From Cadophora sp. MPI-SDFR-AT-0126 (Eukaryota; Ascomycota; Leotiomycetes; Helotiales; Ploettnerulaceae), in assembly GCA_020747065.1 (NCBI GenBank), contig JAGMVK010000003.1:3472001-3536000 (forward strand): DNA of 64,000 bases, read 5' to 3'. Shown one piece after another: positions 1 to 13,600 of the stretch; position 1 is the stretch's first letter, and each line of letters begins with the position of its first letter. Both the position numbers and the translations under genes were made by a program. The notes beneath the pieces were generated by a model. The model did not search any database. It was not told the DNA's origin and worked only from the letters and a program-made list of their open reading frames with translations.

Positions 1-1266
1 GTCTCCTCCGTTATCGATCAATCAGCTTCGTCTTCACACCTCTTTCCTCCCTTGTCGTTGGGCTAAATCGTGCCTCCCGTCCAAGCTCGTGATCTCAGGT
101 CACGACCTCGTGGTCTGCTGATCAATTCTTCCCTCGACCATCCCCACGACCCTCAACCCCGAAGAATATCGACTTGATTGTCTCCTTACGCTTGAATAAG
201 AGTCTTGATCGTTCTCTTGCACTTTTCCGATCGTTGCATCAGCAAAATTCGGTCGTGGTGCATCGAATATCAGTCGCGTCGCATACAAAAGGACAAGAAA
301 CCATACAGACGGCAAGACTCGGATCCACGAGTTCAATAGATAACCAGGTAAGCACGCGCATTCCTATGAATGTCCTCCAATTCTTGCTGCTCTCTTTTCG
401 TCGTGCCTTACCGGCCCTCCTTTGCCTCACTCGAATATCCTCGGCCACTTGTGCAACATGGCTCTGGTCAAAGTTGCAGCAGTGGTCCATTCCCACGCGA
501 CCCTTGTGGTCACGATCCCTCTCGTTAGGTGCTCCAATGCCCGGACATCACCGCGTCGCCTGTTGGCCCAAATCAACGCGTTTCGTCCGGGCTCTGTCAC
601 CGGATCGCAAACACCCCGACCTGCTTCCTCCCTTCAAATGTCACATCACGCTGTGAATACATTGACTCTGTACTGCACTGCCAGTCAAACAATGTCTCTG
701 TTTGCGCAAAATAGCAGTAGCAGTAGCAGCAGCATCCACCAGCTCTACGATTCAAGGCGGGTGGGCAGGGCTCGGCTCCTATTGTACCTCGCCAGCGCGT
801 CGTTACTCTGCCATGGGAATGAGAATGACCTGTCGGCAACCCCTCCACGGGCAGTGGACAGCCATCTCATCATTCCTTCCGCCGTCAGCGCATGAATAGA
901 CTGCAAAGCAATGTGGTACCTCATCTGCAATGACACGTGCTGACCTTGTAGGTACAACTGCGTAGGGTACAAAAACGTTCATCGCGACAGAAGAATTCGA
1001 ACGAACTACTGCAGCGGAGCGCTTCGAGAACCCCCCATCGGTGCAATTCAAGAAGACTTCTCACGAATTAGGGACCGCAGTACTTCGACTCGTTGTACTT
1101 GTGCAAAGGTCGGTAGAACACGTCATCTGTCGCTCCAACAGAACAGCTTCAGCCTTAAAATCTTCCTGCCAACCTCTCGAGGTCATCTGCGCCTCTCGGA
1201 TCCCATACCCCTCCTCTCTACGAATCATATCGCAAGGCCCGTCACGAGTTAGGCAGACCGGCCAAG
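1..1266 (+). other. Upstream region and probable 5' leader of the CBF1-like gene
   Basis: No coding region could be supported here; the short ORFs are in all frames and show no family resemblance. The stretch precedes the bHLH gene and probably carries its promoter and a spliced leader (see the separate intron entry). A short AGC/AGT trinucleotide run lies near 711-740. Confidence 0.5.
348..951 (+). other. Probable 5' UTR intron of the CBF1-like gene
   Basis: A strong donor (CCAG then GTAAGC) at 348 and a strong acceptor at 951, preceded by the branch-like TGCTGAC and a CTTGTAG end, frame a 604-nt non-coding segment. That is longer than the coding introns in the window. Leader introns of this kind are common in fungal regulator genes. 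Transcription itself is inferred; the signals are seen. Confidence 0.45.
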
Positions 1267-2108
1267 ATGTCTGACATGGATCTTGAACACTCAGGCTTGC
1301 AAGAGGTTGCGAACGCTATGCGCGGCGACGACGGCTCTCAGAAGCGAAAGCGCGATTCGGAATCAGCTGATGACACGCGACGAGGTGGTAACAAGCGTAT
1401 CTCGCCCAACAGCAAAGATCAGCAGGACGTTGAGGCCCTCCAAGATTATAACCTCCACCAAGGAGGCCATCTTGACCACAACGGTGAGCATGCATCTACT
1501 GCTGCAGCTGCTCTTGCTGGTATCTACCCTACTATGACGGTTCCCCAACCTACCGACGTCTCATTCGCTACTCAAGGTTCCGACGGCGATCGCAACGATT
1601 CCTTCATGGATAACAGCCAGCAAGACTCGATGGTGTATGGAGAGAGCAATGTGCACTCTGGCAGAGTGAGCAAGCCAGCAGTTGGTTCTGATGAGTGGCA
1701 CAAGGTCCGCAAGGATAATCATAAGGAGGGTAAGTTGCATTTTTCTCCATCCGGTTGGGCATAGCACTGATAAGACATTTAGTTGAGCGTCGTCGCAGAG
1801 AGACCATCAACGAGGGTATCAACGAGTTGGCTAAGATCGTCCCTGGTTGTGAGAAGAACAAAGGTTCGATCCTCCAACGTGCTGTCCAATTCATCACACA
1901 ATTGAAGGAGAACGAAACCCAGAACATTGAAAAGTGGACTTTGGAGAAGCTCCTTACCGAACAAGCTATTGCCGAGCTCAGCGCCAGCAATGATAAGTTG
2001 AAGGCCGAGTGCGAGCGAGCATGGCGCGAGGTTGAGACCTGGAAGAAGACCTGCCAGAGCGCTGGTCTGGCCCCCAAAAAGGAAGATGGTATGGGTGGAG
2101 ACAACTAG
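1267..2108 (+). CDS. cbf1: Cbf1-like bHLH transcription factor
   Basis: Two exons, 1267-1729 and 1783-2108, give a 262-aa protein; the 53-nt intron interrupts the DNA-binding domain. The first ~135 residues are acidic and polar without clear structure. A basic region (WHKVRKDNHKEVERRRRE) starts near residue 141 and contains the H..E..RR pattern that reads E-box sequences (CACGTG in this family). It is followed by helix 1 (INEGINELAKIVPG), a loop, helix 2 (SILQRAVQFITQLKENE) and a leucine-rich coiled coil to near residue 240. In yeast the family member Cbf1 binds centromere element I and methionine-pathway promoters; in filamentous fungi a role in sulfur or general promoter organisation is likely. 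The start at 1267 is the first in-frame ATG after the leader. Identification rests on the near-invariant bHLH block. Confidence 0.9.
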
Positions 2109-3730
2109 AAAAGTTACATCTTGATCGTTGGGAAGACCTTCTCCGAGCGAGTGGGTTTTCATTATGACTTCGACGGGATGATACCCTGCATACGATTTGA
2201 CGATTTTCACCTCGCCTGTCGCTGCCTCTCTTCATGTATGGACATTCGGGTTTTTCTTTCGTTTTTAACATGACACATTTGGTGGGGATTCCATTTGGGC
2301 ATTACCAGCCGGATATGGGTTACGCATCAACTTTGCTGAGACGCCACCTTCCACAAAATTTGGCTTTTGGAGTGAAATGCTTTGTGGCTGGGATATCTAC
2401 TGGTCCGGCCGGTCTCATCTGTTGGTCTGTTTCTTTCTTCTTCATTGCGTAAGAAAGGAGGGAGGGATGTTTGATGGCTATTCATGGGCACAAGATTCCT
2501 AGAGGGGCGAAAATACTGAGGATGCGTTGCTTTTGCTTTCCGATTTCATCTTCGGCTTTCGAACAAACTTCTTTTCACTTACATTGCTCATGGATGGATG
2601 GATGAATGGATGAATGGCGCTTTGCGAAGATTGCTCAGTGTCCGATAGTTTGATTCCACGAATGAAGAAAATTGCATTGGAGATGAAATGCTCACTGGCT
2701 GAACTGGAGTGATCTTGAACAACTGTAAACATGTCTTGTCATCCCTCGCTTCGTCAATCTGCATCCGTAGCCTCGTTGACAAGGCTGGAGAACGCCGTTG
2801 GATTAAGAGTGGAAAGCTTGATGATGACGTCTACCAATCATACCCCAGCGAAAGACAATATCACAAACTTCCCAGGTTATCCTTGCTCCAGCTTTGTTCC
2901 GCACATCGGAGGGACAGAATCATCTGAAGATTGGCATTTTCTCGATTGCTGTAATACAAAGGTTGTACAAGGAGAGATAGATCGTTTCATTTTCTTGGGT
3001 TTGTCGTAGTGGTTTTCATAGGTTATTGATTGTTCGTGATTAAGTGATGGTTTGAGGAGGCATGCATGGTAGGACACTCCGTTAGTGAAAAGAAGGCATG
3101 AATGTCCACGAATATAAATTGCCACTTCACGGACTTCTTGACTCGTGGTTTCTCTAACATAAAGAATCTTGACCGCTAGAAAGAAAAGCAGAGGCGTAAG
3201 CAAGTAACAGCATTGGAGAATTCATCTGAAGCCCAAAAGTGGGGTTACTCCAGCTCGGGCTTTGTCATACAGTGCAGGCAGTCGAGCTGCATCGGAGTAA
3301 GCTAGCCTTAATCCCGGCCTGAGCTATTCGCCGATCCAGAACTTTACTTGACGTTGAGCCTCTGACGATTGGATTGAATTTTGTTTAGACCTACTTACCA
3401 GTAGGTACGACACGACGACCGACGGAAGGCATTTCGAGCTCGTTCTTTTCTCCCTACTCTGCGACATTGGTCGAAGAACGAACGTCGTGGGCAGGATAGG
3501 CAACAATCGCTTTTTGCATACGATACGGTACCTCACAGCTGGATAGACAAGGCAGCACCGCCATTGGTTTCGGAGCGGATTGGAAGAACGGCGGAGGAAG
3601 CGAGGAAGGAAGGATATCTGAGCTGGGACGGCGTTGCATCGCATTGCATCTACGTCTCGAATTGAGTGGGGGTTACAAACACAGCACATAAAGCAGACAT
3701 CTCTGGCACCGGCAGCCAGCAACAAATGCC
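2109..3730. other. Intergenic region between CBF1-like and ABCC genes
   Basis: I see no coding region. It should hold the 3' end of the bHLH transcript and the promoter of the ABC transporter. A degenerate GGAT/GAAT tetranucleotide run lies at 2591-2617. Confidence 0.5.
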
Positions 3731-6700
3731 ATGATGTCTCCCTCCACCCAACGAATCCTCTCCACCGGCTCCATCAGCGGATTCCACACACGTCCCAACA
3801 CCACTACGTCCCTCATCTCCGAATCCCAATTTCAGATCGCCCTCGAATATGGCAGCCACTACCTCTCCTCCACGACGCTCACCCATCAGCCCTTCTGCGG
3901 CAACAGCGAGGGCTGGGGCCCGCTGAGCCCGCACCGCTATGATTTCACGCCGTGCTTCATGGACGTGTGGGTTTCGAGCGTGGCGGTTTATGGGGTTCTG
4001 TTTGGGCTGGGGGCGGTTTGGTGGTTGGTGAGGAGGAAACAGAGGACGGAGGTGGAGAGGGATTGGCATTTTTGGACGAAGATGGTATGTTACATGCTTT
4101 GTTTTGTTTCTGTTTTTGTTGATTTGAGGGATTTGGGGCTAGGGTAGAGAAGGAGAAGACGAATACAAGTCAAGGGGGATTTGGGGAGTGGAATTGAGCC
4201 TTTGGGAAGGAAGAGGGGAGCGAAAGAAAGGAAATGATGGGGGGGTTCATTTTGGGAATGGCAGTTTGCTGACTTCAACAGGCACTCATAATTGCAATTG
4301 GCATATCAGTGGCTGTCCAACTACTCTTCCAAGTCCTTAATTACCCAGATGTATGGGCAGGCGATTTCCGGTTCTGGACAAGCATATTAACCATCCTATC
4401 TCTGGGAGTCATATTTACAATCCAATGGCTCGAGCATGACAGGTTACGGAATCCCAATGGCGTTGTACTCTTCTACTGGCTCTTCCTCCTGATTGCCTGG
4501 TCCGTCAAGCTGCGCTCCCTCGTCTCTCAACAGGTCTACAACCACCATCTTCCATACTTTGTCGCATACTGCGTTGGATTTGGGTTGGCTTGGGTTGAAT
4601 TCGCGCTGGAATGGCTGGTCGAGAAGAAGATGAGTGATTACCATGCAATCGGAGATGATGAGGAATGTCCCGTGGAATATGCTACGGTCTTCTCCATCTT
4701 GACTTTCAGCTGGATGACGCCTATGATGCGCTACGGTTACAAGAAATTCCTGACTGAAGATGATCTCTGGAATCTGGCGAAAAGAGACACCACGAAAGCG
4801 ACCGGAACGGCTTTCCAGGAAGCATGGGACTATGAGCTCGAGCACAAGAAAAGTCCCAGCCTCTGGATCGCCATCTTCCATTCCTTCTCGGGCCCATACT
4901 TCAGAGGCTCGCTCTTCAAAACCGTCTCTGACACTCTGGCGTTCATCCAACCGCAATTGTTGAGACTTTTGATCAAGTTCGTTGCCTCGTATAAGAAGAG
5001 CAATCCTAATCCACCAGAGCCGCCGATTAGAGGCGTGGCCATCGCGCTCGCCATGTTCGCTGTATCAGTCGGTCAGACTATGGCACTTCACCAATATTTC
5101 CAACGAGCCTTCGAGACAGGCATTCGTATCAAGACTGCACTCACAGCCGCAATCTACGGCAAATCTCTCAAGCTGTCGAACGAAGGTCGGGCCTCAAAAT
5201 CCACGGGTGATATCGTCAACTACATGGCTGTCGATACGCAGAGATTGCAGGATCTGACGCAGTATGGTCAGCAGCTTTGGAGTGCGCCGTATCAGATCAT
5301 TCTGTGTATGGCTAGTCTGTATCAGCTTGTTGGGTTGAGTATGTTGGCTGGTGTGGGTGCGATGATTCTCATGATTCCGATTAATGGGTTGATTGCGAGG
5401 TTGATGAAGACTCTGCAGAAGGAGCAGATGAAGAATAAGGTATGTTGACTGCGAGTGTTGAATGTCCCCATTCATTTGGGCGGAACGAGAAGATTTGACT
5501 CACGTTTCCATTAATTTAGGATCAAAGAACAAGACTCATTGCTGAGATTATTAACAACATGAAAAGTATCAAGTTGTATGCTTGGGGCAGCGCTTTCATG
5601 CAGAAGCTCAATTATGTACGAAACGATCTAGAGCTCAAGACCCTTAGGAAGATTGGTGCTGCTCAGTCCGTGGCCAATTTCACTTGGTCCACCACTCCTT
5701 TCCTGGTATCTTGCTCGACCTTCACTGTCTTCGTCTTGACGCAAGATGAACCTTTGACCACCGACATCGTCTTCCCGGCTCTGACGCTCTTCAACCTACT
5801 TACCTTCCCTCTGGCAATCCTGCCAATGGTCATCACATCTATTATCGAAGCCTCTGTCGCAGTCGGACGACTGACTGCCTTCTTCACTGCCGAGGAGCTC
5901 CAGCCCGATGCAGTCATTCTCAAAGGTCCCGTTGATGAGAATGGCGAAGAGTCGTTGAAGATTCATGACGGAACGTTCTCTTGGGATAGACATTCTGGTA
6001 AGAATGTTCTAGAAGACATCAACTTCACTGCTTCCAAGGGCGAGCTTACGTGCATTGTTGGGAGAGTTGGAGCCGGCAAATCTTCCTTCCTGCAGGCTCT
6101 CCTTGGAGATCTGTGGAAGGTTCAAGGTACGGTCACTGTGCATGGACAGACCGCATATGTGGCTCAGCAAGCTTGGGTCATGAATGCCAGTGTCAAGGAG
6201 AACATCTGCTTTGGTCACAGATTCGATCCTGTGTTTTACGACAAGTGTATCAAGGCTTGTGCGCTGATTGAGGATTTTGCTCAGCTCCCCGATGGTGATG
6301 AGACGGAAGTCGGAGAGCGCGGAATCTCACTTTCTGGAGGCCAGAAAGCTCGATTGACTCTTGCTCGAGCTGTGTATGCCAGAGCTGATATCTATTTGCT
6401 CGACGACTGTTTATCAGCTGTTGATCAACATGTTGGAAGACATCTGATTGAAAATGTCCTGGGACCGAATGGATTACTCAGTGGCAAAACGAGAGTCTTG
6501 GCTACCAATTCCATCCCCGTTTTGATGGAGGCCGATTTCATTTGTCTCATCAGAGAAGGGAGAATTACCGAACGTGGAACTTACAACCAAGTCATGGCCA
6601 TGAAGGGAGACATTGCAAACCTGATCAAGACAAACAGCAACAATCAAGATTCGTCTACGGAGTCAGAGACAACTTCCAGCAATTCATCTACAATTATTGA

Positions 6701-9700
6701 TGTGGAACAGCCTGACAAGGATGAAAAGGAAGATGAGATTGAAGAGGCTCAAGAGCGGTTGACTCAACTCCAACCCATCCGCCCAGGAGGATCTGGTGTC
6801 AAGAAGAGGAAGGGAAGCACGGGAACTCTAAGACGAGCAAGCACAGCAAGCTTCAAAGGTCCTCGGGGCAAGCTTCGAGACGAAGAAGAGGGGAGCAACA
6901 AGAACAAAAACAAGGAGTTTTCTGAGCAGGGGAAGGTAAAATGGGACGGTATGTTACCCGGTTCCCGGTGCGCATCCTTCACTGACTTGCATTACTAGTT
7001 TACGCTGAATACGCCAAGACGAGCAATTTGTTTGCGGTGGCTATCTACGGTCTGATGTTGGTGGGCGGACAAACAGCACAAGTCGGTAAGATGCATCGGC
7101 CCTGAGTCCAACATGCTTGAGACTTTCTTTTGTTCATGCACAAGTTCCCCAGAACGGTCTTGTCAACTCCTCAATGTGTTCGAGGTTGCTAACCCTCGTA
7201 GCTGGAAACGTTTGGCTGAAGAGATGGGCCGATATAAACAGCGCCACAGGCGGGAATCCGAACGTCGGTAAATATATCGGCGTATACTTTGCCTTCGGCA
7301 TCGGTGGTGCTCTACTTGTCGTCGTTCAGACTCTGATTCTCTGGATCTTCTGTTCTATCGAGGTAGGTTGCTCTGATCTCGGGATTCTGCATACATGTAG
7401 ATACAGCTCCGGACGGAAGCTAATTTGGTTCCCGTAGGCTTCACGGAAACTTCACGAGAGAATGGCCTTTGCCATTTTTAGGTCCCCGATGAGCTTCTTT
7501 GAGACGTGAGTTTGTCTGACCTTTAGCCGACGAGGCTTGATACGACATTGACTAATCATACATCAGGACACCGGCTGGGCGTATCCTCAACAGATTCTCC
7601 AGGTTCGTTTACTTCCTATCCTTGCGCTTCCTCATTCCAACTTCTTGGGATGGACAATAATCATGGTTATTGGCCGCCACTGGCGGTTCCTCCTTCCTTC
7701 GCATTCGTCGTCGGCTCTGAAGATGACTGGCCATGCTAAAGTTTGACTTGAGAACCGTCGATTCAGTCGCAGTCATGGTGCCACCGAGTGGTTTGGAGAC
7801 CCCGCAGTTATACGTTAAGCACGGTGCATACGCACTCTCTCTCACCATAGCTCATTTGTCGATTTGCATATCGTGTTACCCCAAGCTTTCCCTTTTTTTC
7901 CGTCGCTGTTTTAACTGACTCCAATCACCCTGCAGTGATATTTACCGAGTAGACGAAGTGAGTTTATCTGTGTTACCAATCTGCTGGCTCTTGTTATTGA
8001 CGGCGATTAGGTCCTTGCACGCACGTTTAATATGTTATTCGTTAACAGTGCCCGAGCAATATTCACGTTGGCCGTTATCTCGACCACGACCCCTGCATTC
8101 ATTGCCCTCATTGTACCCTTGGCAGCAGTGTATTACTGGGTTCAACGATACTACCTGAGAACATCTCGGGAACTCAAGCGTCTGGACAGTGTGAGCCGAA
8201 GTCCTATCTATGCACATTTCCAAGAGTCACTCGGTGGTATCACGACTATTCGGGCCTACCGACAGCAACAACGTTTCGCACAGGAAAACGAATGGCGGGT
8301 GGATGCCAATCTTCGTGCATACTTCCCCTCAATCAACGCGAACAGGTATGTGTTTCTGGGCTCGGTACTCTGATCCATTGCTTACATGTTTCGATCTGTG
8401 TAGATGGCTCGCTGTACGACTGGAATTTCTTGGTTCCATCATTATCTTCAGTGCAGCCGGTTTCGCCATCATTGCGGTGACCACAGGCCGTGAGATCTCG
8501 GACGGCATGGTCGGTCTTGCCATGTCGTATGCCCTTCAAATTACCCAATCCCTGAACTGGATTGTCCGTCAAACAGTTGAGGTAGAGACCAACATCGTGT
8601 CCGTGGAACGAGTCCTCGAGTACGCACGTCTTCCAAGTGAAGCTCCCGAGGTCCTTCATCGACACCGTCCTCCAATCAGCTGGCCCGCATCCGGCGCCGT
8701 AAACTTCAATAGCTACAGCACCAGATACCGGGAAGGGTTGGACCTCGTACTAAAGAACATCAACCTCGATATCAAGCCACATGAGAAGATCGGCGTAGTG
8801 GGTCGCACCGGGGCGGGGAAGTCCTCTCTCACACTGGCACTGTTCCGGATCATCGAGCCGACCGAGGGCAATATTAGCATCGATGCATTGAACACGTCGA
8901 CCATAGGGCTGCTTGATTTGAGGCGCCGCTTGGCCATCATTCCGCAAGATGCGGCTCTTTTCGAAGGCACGATCAGGGATAATCTTGATCCTGGTCATGT
9001 CCACGATGACACGGAATTGTGGAGCGTACTTGGTAAGTGTACCCTCTTTCCCCCTCCCTCTCTCTTTTCCCGCTCTCGAGCCTCGATCCCTGGGAGTCGA
9101 TGGACAGGTGGAACGTGCTGTCGAGGATGTATGTGGACGTGGTTGTGGCTGTGGCTGTGGTACTTGAGTGCTCAGATCCTGCAAGCGGCGAGTCGTGCAA
9201 GGAGGGATATTTGCTGACGAATGATTTCACGAATAATAGAACATGCCCGATTAAAGGATCACGTCGCGAGTATGAGTGGTGGATTGGAAGCCAAGATTCA
9301 GGAAGGGTGAGTCAATTCTTTCTCTTGTCTCGTTGTGGTTGATTGATGCATTTCCCTTATCTTCCTGTCATTCCCTCCCTGCCCGATTCTGTCCTGTCCT
9401 GTTGCAATCGTGAGAGGAGAGGGGATGCCAGGAGGCAGCTTGTCCTCTACATTACACTACACTCTCACCACATCTCTTCGTGCCCAACACAAAGGGTTGC
9501 GCAATGCGACGAGAGATGGGCCGAGCCGGCCTCGAGTGGAGTCTAACGGAGACGACAACGCCGCTTCTGAACAGCCTGTGTCTTGTCTACTAACTATCAC
9601 ATGCGCTTCTTCGCATCGCTCTGCGTCCGCTCTGATTGCGGTCGGATGGTCCTTGGTCTTGTGTTGTCTCACACGGCGGAATCTCACCTGATGTTTTCGG

Positions 9701-10244
9701 ACGTCGGATGGGTGTTTGGATTACTCTACATTACGTTGCATTGGATGCACAACTTCCTCTTCCCCGACCCCAGCTTTTTCCCTTCCTCCCCATCTTACCC
9801 CTTCTCCACAATTCATCGGCTCCAGCTGAGTCTATTTCCGCATCGCATCTATCAAAACCCAGTCCTACCTACCCAGCCCAAATTAGCCAAAGCTAACAAT
9901 CACACAGTGGATCCAACCTCTCCCAAGGCCAACGGCAACTCGTCTCCCTAGCACGAGCGCTCCTAACACCCTCGAATATTCTCGTCCTCGACGAAGCCAC
10001 CGCCGCCGTAGACGTCGAAACCGACGCCCTGCTCCAAACCACGCTCCGCTCCCCCTTGTTCAGTAAACGCACCATCATCACGATTGCGCATCGCATCAAC
10101 ACGATCTTGGATAGTGATCGCATCGTGGTGCTTGAGGCTGGGAGGGTCAAGGAATTTGATACCCCGGAGAGGCTGCTGGAGCAGAGGGGGGCGTTTTGGA
10201 AGCTGGTTAGGGAGGCGGGGTTGTTGGAGGGGACGGGGAAGTAA
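3731..10244 (+). CDS. ycf1: Ycf1/MRP-type ABCC vacuolar transporter
   Basis: Twelve exons join in frame to a 1560-aa full-size ABCC pump: 3731-4084, 4282-5439, 5520-6948, 6999-7085, 7202-7362, 7438-7505, 7567-7602, 7936-7957, 8011-8345, 8404-9032, 9240-9306, 9908-10244. Order: N-terminal TMD0, TMD1, NBD1 (Walker A GRVGAGKS at 685-692, LSGGQ at 775, Walker B ending LLDD), an R linker, TMD2, NBD2 (GRTGAGKS at 1350-1357, LSQGQ at 1453, Walker B LVLDEAT, H-loop IAHR). NBD1 has Asp instead of the catalytic Glu and lacks the H-loop His (ATNS), the usual ABCC asymmetry. The linker has RRAS at 942-945, then [15 protein letters not shown], as in yeast Ycf1, whose R region is phosphorylated there. Family role: ATP-driven transport of glutathione conjugates, metals and xenobiotics into the vacuole. 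A 22-nt exon (7936-7957) and a 601-nt intron (9307-9907) are unusual. Either of two adjacent ATGs (3731, 3734) could start. Confidence 0.93.
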
Positions 10245-10350
10245 ATAGGGGGGTGATGGGTTGGGCTGGGTTGTGTTGGGTGGTTGAGGAGTGCGAAGGT
10301 GATCGGTTGTATGGATGGATAGAGGTTTTGTAGATTTTTTTGTGACACAC

Positions 10351-10385
10351 ATTCAGATTCAGATTCAGATTCAGCTTCAGCTTCA
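10351..10385 (+). repeat. ATTCAG/CTTCAG hexanucleotide repeat
   Basis: Four ATTCAG units are followed by CTTCAG and CTTCA, about 110 nt after the ABCC stop codon and probably inside its 3' UTR. Confidence 0.9.
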
Positions 10386-10598
10386 CAATGAAAAAACGTA
10401 AAAAGTTTACTGTATTTTGTTCGTTCAAATATGTTCAATGTCACGGATACGAATGTTTCTTTACCAGTGCAGAATCTCGGAAGCAGAACAGCCATGGTGG
10501 ATGGATGGTAATACTGGATTCTGTACGGTATGGAAAGGTGTGTGCATGTGTGCATATGCAGGGTTTCGGCACTGCACGTACTTGGATCTTGAATGTGG

Positions 10599-10690
10599 AG
10601 GGGAGGAGTTTGGAAGGTGGAAGGAGGGAAGGGGAAGGGTGAAGGAGGAGGGGAATGAGGATGGGAAGGGGAAGAGATAGGGGACAAGGG
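10599..10690 (+). repeat. Purine-rich, G-tract-rich stretch
   Basis: About 90 nt are almost all purine on the + strand, with many runs of three or four G separated by short A-rich loops. This could form a triplex or a loose G-quadruplex, though one loop exceeds the usual seven nucleotides. Mirror-image pyrimidine ORFs on the opposite strand are artefacts of the composition. Confidence 0.6.
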
Positions 10691-13600
10691 CGAACAAGTA
10701 TAAATCGGGCGTGGTTGACTGATATGGAGGCGGGATCTTTGGAGGTGGGAATGGGTGGACGGAAGGATGACGGTGGTGTAAAGTGTGGTGAGTTATGGTA
10801 GGCTGGGTCAAGGAATAGGTTGGGGGAAGTTGAAGAGTAAAGGTGAGAGAAGGATGGGGATGGATAAGGATGGGAGAGTCGAAGGGAATGAAGTGACCTG
10901 GAGATGAAGTGACAGGGAGAGGAGAGGGACAAGGAGGGAATGAGAAGCGAAACCTTCCTATGTACACACTCTTTCGCAAGCCATGATTTCAAGAAATCGG
11001 AAACTTTACTCTGTTTCAATCAAGCCTTGAGTTGAGTTGAAGAGCGACCTCACTCTTCAAACTAAGAAATTGCGAGACTCCCAATTGGAAGTTTTCAATG
11101 TTTGATTCTAAGCATGGCTTCGCTGCAAATCCGGGGAAGGCAAGTTGAGAAGGAGAGAGATCAGTCCGTGTTACGCATGGTTCTTTCTATTGTCCCTGGC
11201 TGGGTTGAGTGTCACAGATTTGGATTTGGGGATTGCCAAATGGGAAATTGTTGTATGTGGTGTGGTGGGCTAGGGGATATGTAGCTGGAGATAACAAGGG
11301 AGGGAAGACACTTATGTCGTGCTTTGGGGAGAACGTTGGTACAGAGGACTTGCGGGTAGGAAGTATTACAGGAAAACATGGTGAGTGGAAGTGGTGGAGG
11401 CATCTGGAGGATTTGGAGGGGTTTGACATTAAGAAGAGTTTCTATCTGGCGTCTTTCATGAACATGTGAAGATGGTGAGAGAGAAAGATGTCGAAGATCT
11501 ATATATGAAGCTATCCATTTTTGCCAGATGGCTCAGCCGCTGTGATGGCTTGAGGTGGGGTTTGTTGGTGACTCTAGTTTAGTAAGGACGGCACCTTAAG
11601 GAAACGTTGTCGGTGTTGGATGTTGGTAAAGCTGTTGTTGGTAGAGATACCATGTGCGGCCAGGATGCCAGGACCCTTGGAATGATGCAGCATGCATATT
11701 CTCTTGGGTCTTGCTGCAGATGATCGTCGAATGTTGGAGAAATCAACGTGGGGATGGAGAAATGGGCTTACAGTGGAGGGTATAACTTTGTTGGGCGATT
11801 GGATGTTTATGTGCTGCTGATCTACGAGTGGAGGTTGCTGAATGCGTTGGCCTGAACACGAGAGATGAAGCTGACTGGCAGGTAATCATTAACTTAAATG
11901 CAGGAGAGAATGTATGTAAGTTACGAATCACAAGGAAAGGTATAGACACATCACATGGCATATGCGTCAACGAAGAGACGGAGAATGTACCGGGATCAAG
12001 AGCAAAGGTCTCTGTCCCCAGTGGAAGGACTACATCTCCGAACCAGTCACGATTCGCGTCACAGGACATCATGGCAAAGTCTCAAAACAGATTATCCTGC
12101 AGTATGCACCAGCGATCATACTTCAGAGCCAGTCAGTCCACGCTCTCGCATTACTCTTTCTCAAGCAGCTCAAGTCTTCGGGCAGAAGGGAATTGCAAGT
12201 GGTTCAAGCAACTAGCGAATGAGCATATTGACTCGACCTGACGTGAGAAGTATATGAGGAGAGATGAGAGGTAGTTCAAGGAAGGGCACATCGAGCGCGC
12301 ATATGGTATTTCTACACTTCACGATCGCGTCTCACAGTATTTGGGACCCGGCTCCCCGGTTCTGGGGGTAGTGCAAGACTGTTTACTCGAGCCCGGAATG
12401 ATTCACGTAGGCATTTCAACAGAGCTGTAAGTGTCAGGCTGGTGTCGTACGATATGTGCGATGAGAGCTGGCATGTTGGCAGGTTAGTTATCGTGAGATT
12501 GAGGCGAGGGTGCGGTGCGTACCGACACCGGGATTGATGGGGAAGGGGGAGGGGAGGCGGACGAGGTGCCGAGATGGGATGGGTGGTTGGTTGGTTGGGT
12601 ATCGTTTTCTGGACCAGGATTTCATGTCGATGTTGTGTAACTCGTGGTTGTACGGACAGTGCTGGCTTAATGGTTGGGTTTTCGGGTCCGGGGAAGGGTG
12701 ACAGTGGATGGATGTGTGCGTGCATGGGATTGTTGGTTATGCGTTTCTTGCAAGCACATGGCTGACGGGGAAGCTTGGGTTTGTGAGATTGGGAGAGACT
12801 GCATAGGAAAGGTCAAGGCATCGTCACTATTGGTATGTGAGGTGAATGGAGAATGGAGGGCTATGCGAGATCGGTTGGCTCTGGGAACGAAAGAACGGTG
12901 AGAAGCTTGATGTGATGTCCTTCACCTATATGATTGGTGTTATATTGGGAGGGATTCGGTCCTCGTGCAGATGTCGGCCTTGGGAAGAATTCCAGTCCTG
13001 GCAAGCAGGATTCGCATGATATTGCAATGCATCTGCATCTTGCCAGGGGCAAGGTAGGTCAGTTGGGTTGGATGTGGAGAAGGAGAATTACCGGGTGAGA
13101 TGAAATATGGCAAGGAGAAGTCGAATTTTGAATTTGCTACTTATCGTGACTTTAGGAGAGGTACGGAGTGAGGTTACAGAGACACTTGCTGGCTGCCAAA
13201 ATTGCGAAGGACTCTCTATGACTTGCAAGACTGCTCTGATCTATGACGGCAGTGTGACACGAGAATCGGCAAAATATTGTTCACTCAAGCTGGGAATTTG
13301 TGGGAGGAGCTGAATGCTCGTTCCAAGCACTGTTGACCAATGTTCGTCAACACCACGGTCGTCATTGAAAAAAGCAGCCAGCGACTTTTCCAAACTTCAG
13401 CAAGATCCCCCCACATTACATCACTCGGAATGAAGATCAAGAGATCTAGATCTGAATCTAGATCTAGGATTAAGGTTGCAACCGCATTTTCACTTGCGAA
13501 AATAGCAAGTTGGCGTTCTAGCCAAGCGATCTCTGGAGCCTCAAAAGCCACGCTGGGCGATACGCCTATACGACACGGTAAACGTCGGCGACATCTGCAG

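Noticed and set aside
10441..11019. Minus-strand ORFs of 170-190 codons opposite the purine-rich tract
   Set aside because: They are Ser/Pro/His-rich low-complexity products of a pyrimidine-rich strand and have no start context, domain or splice partner.
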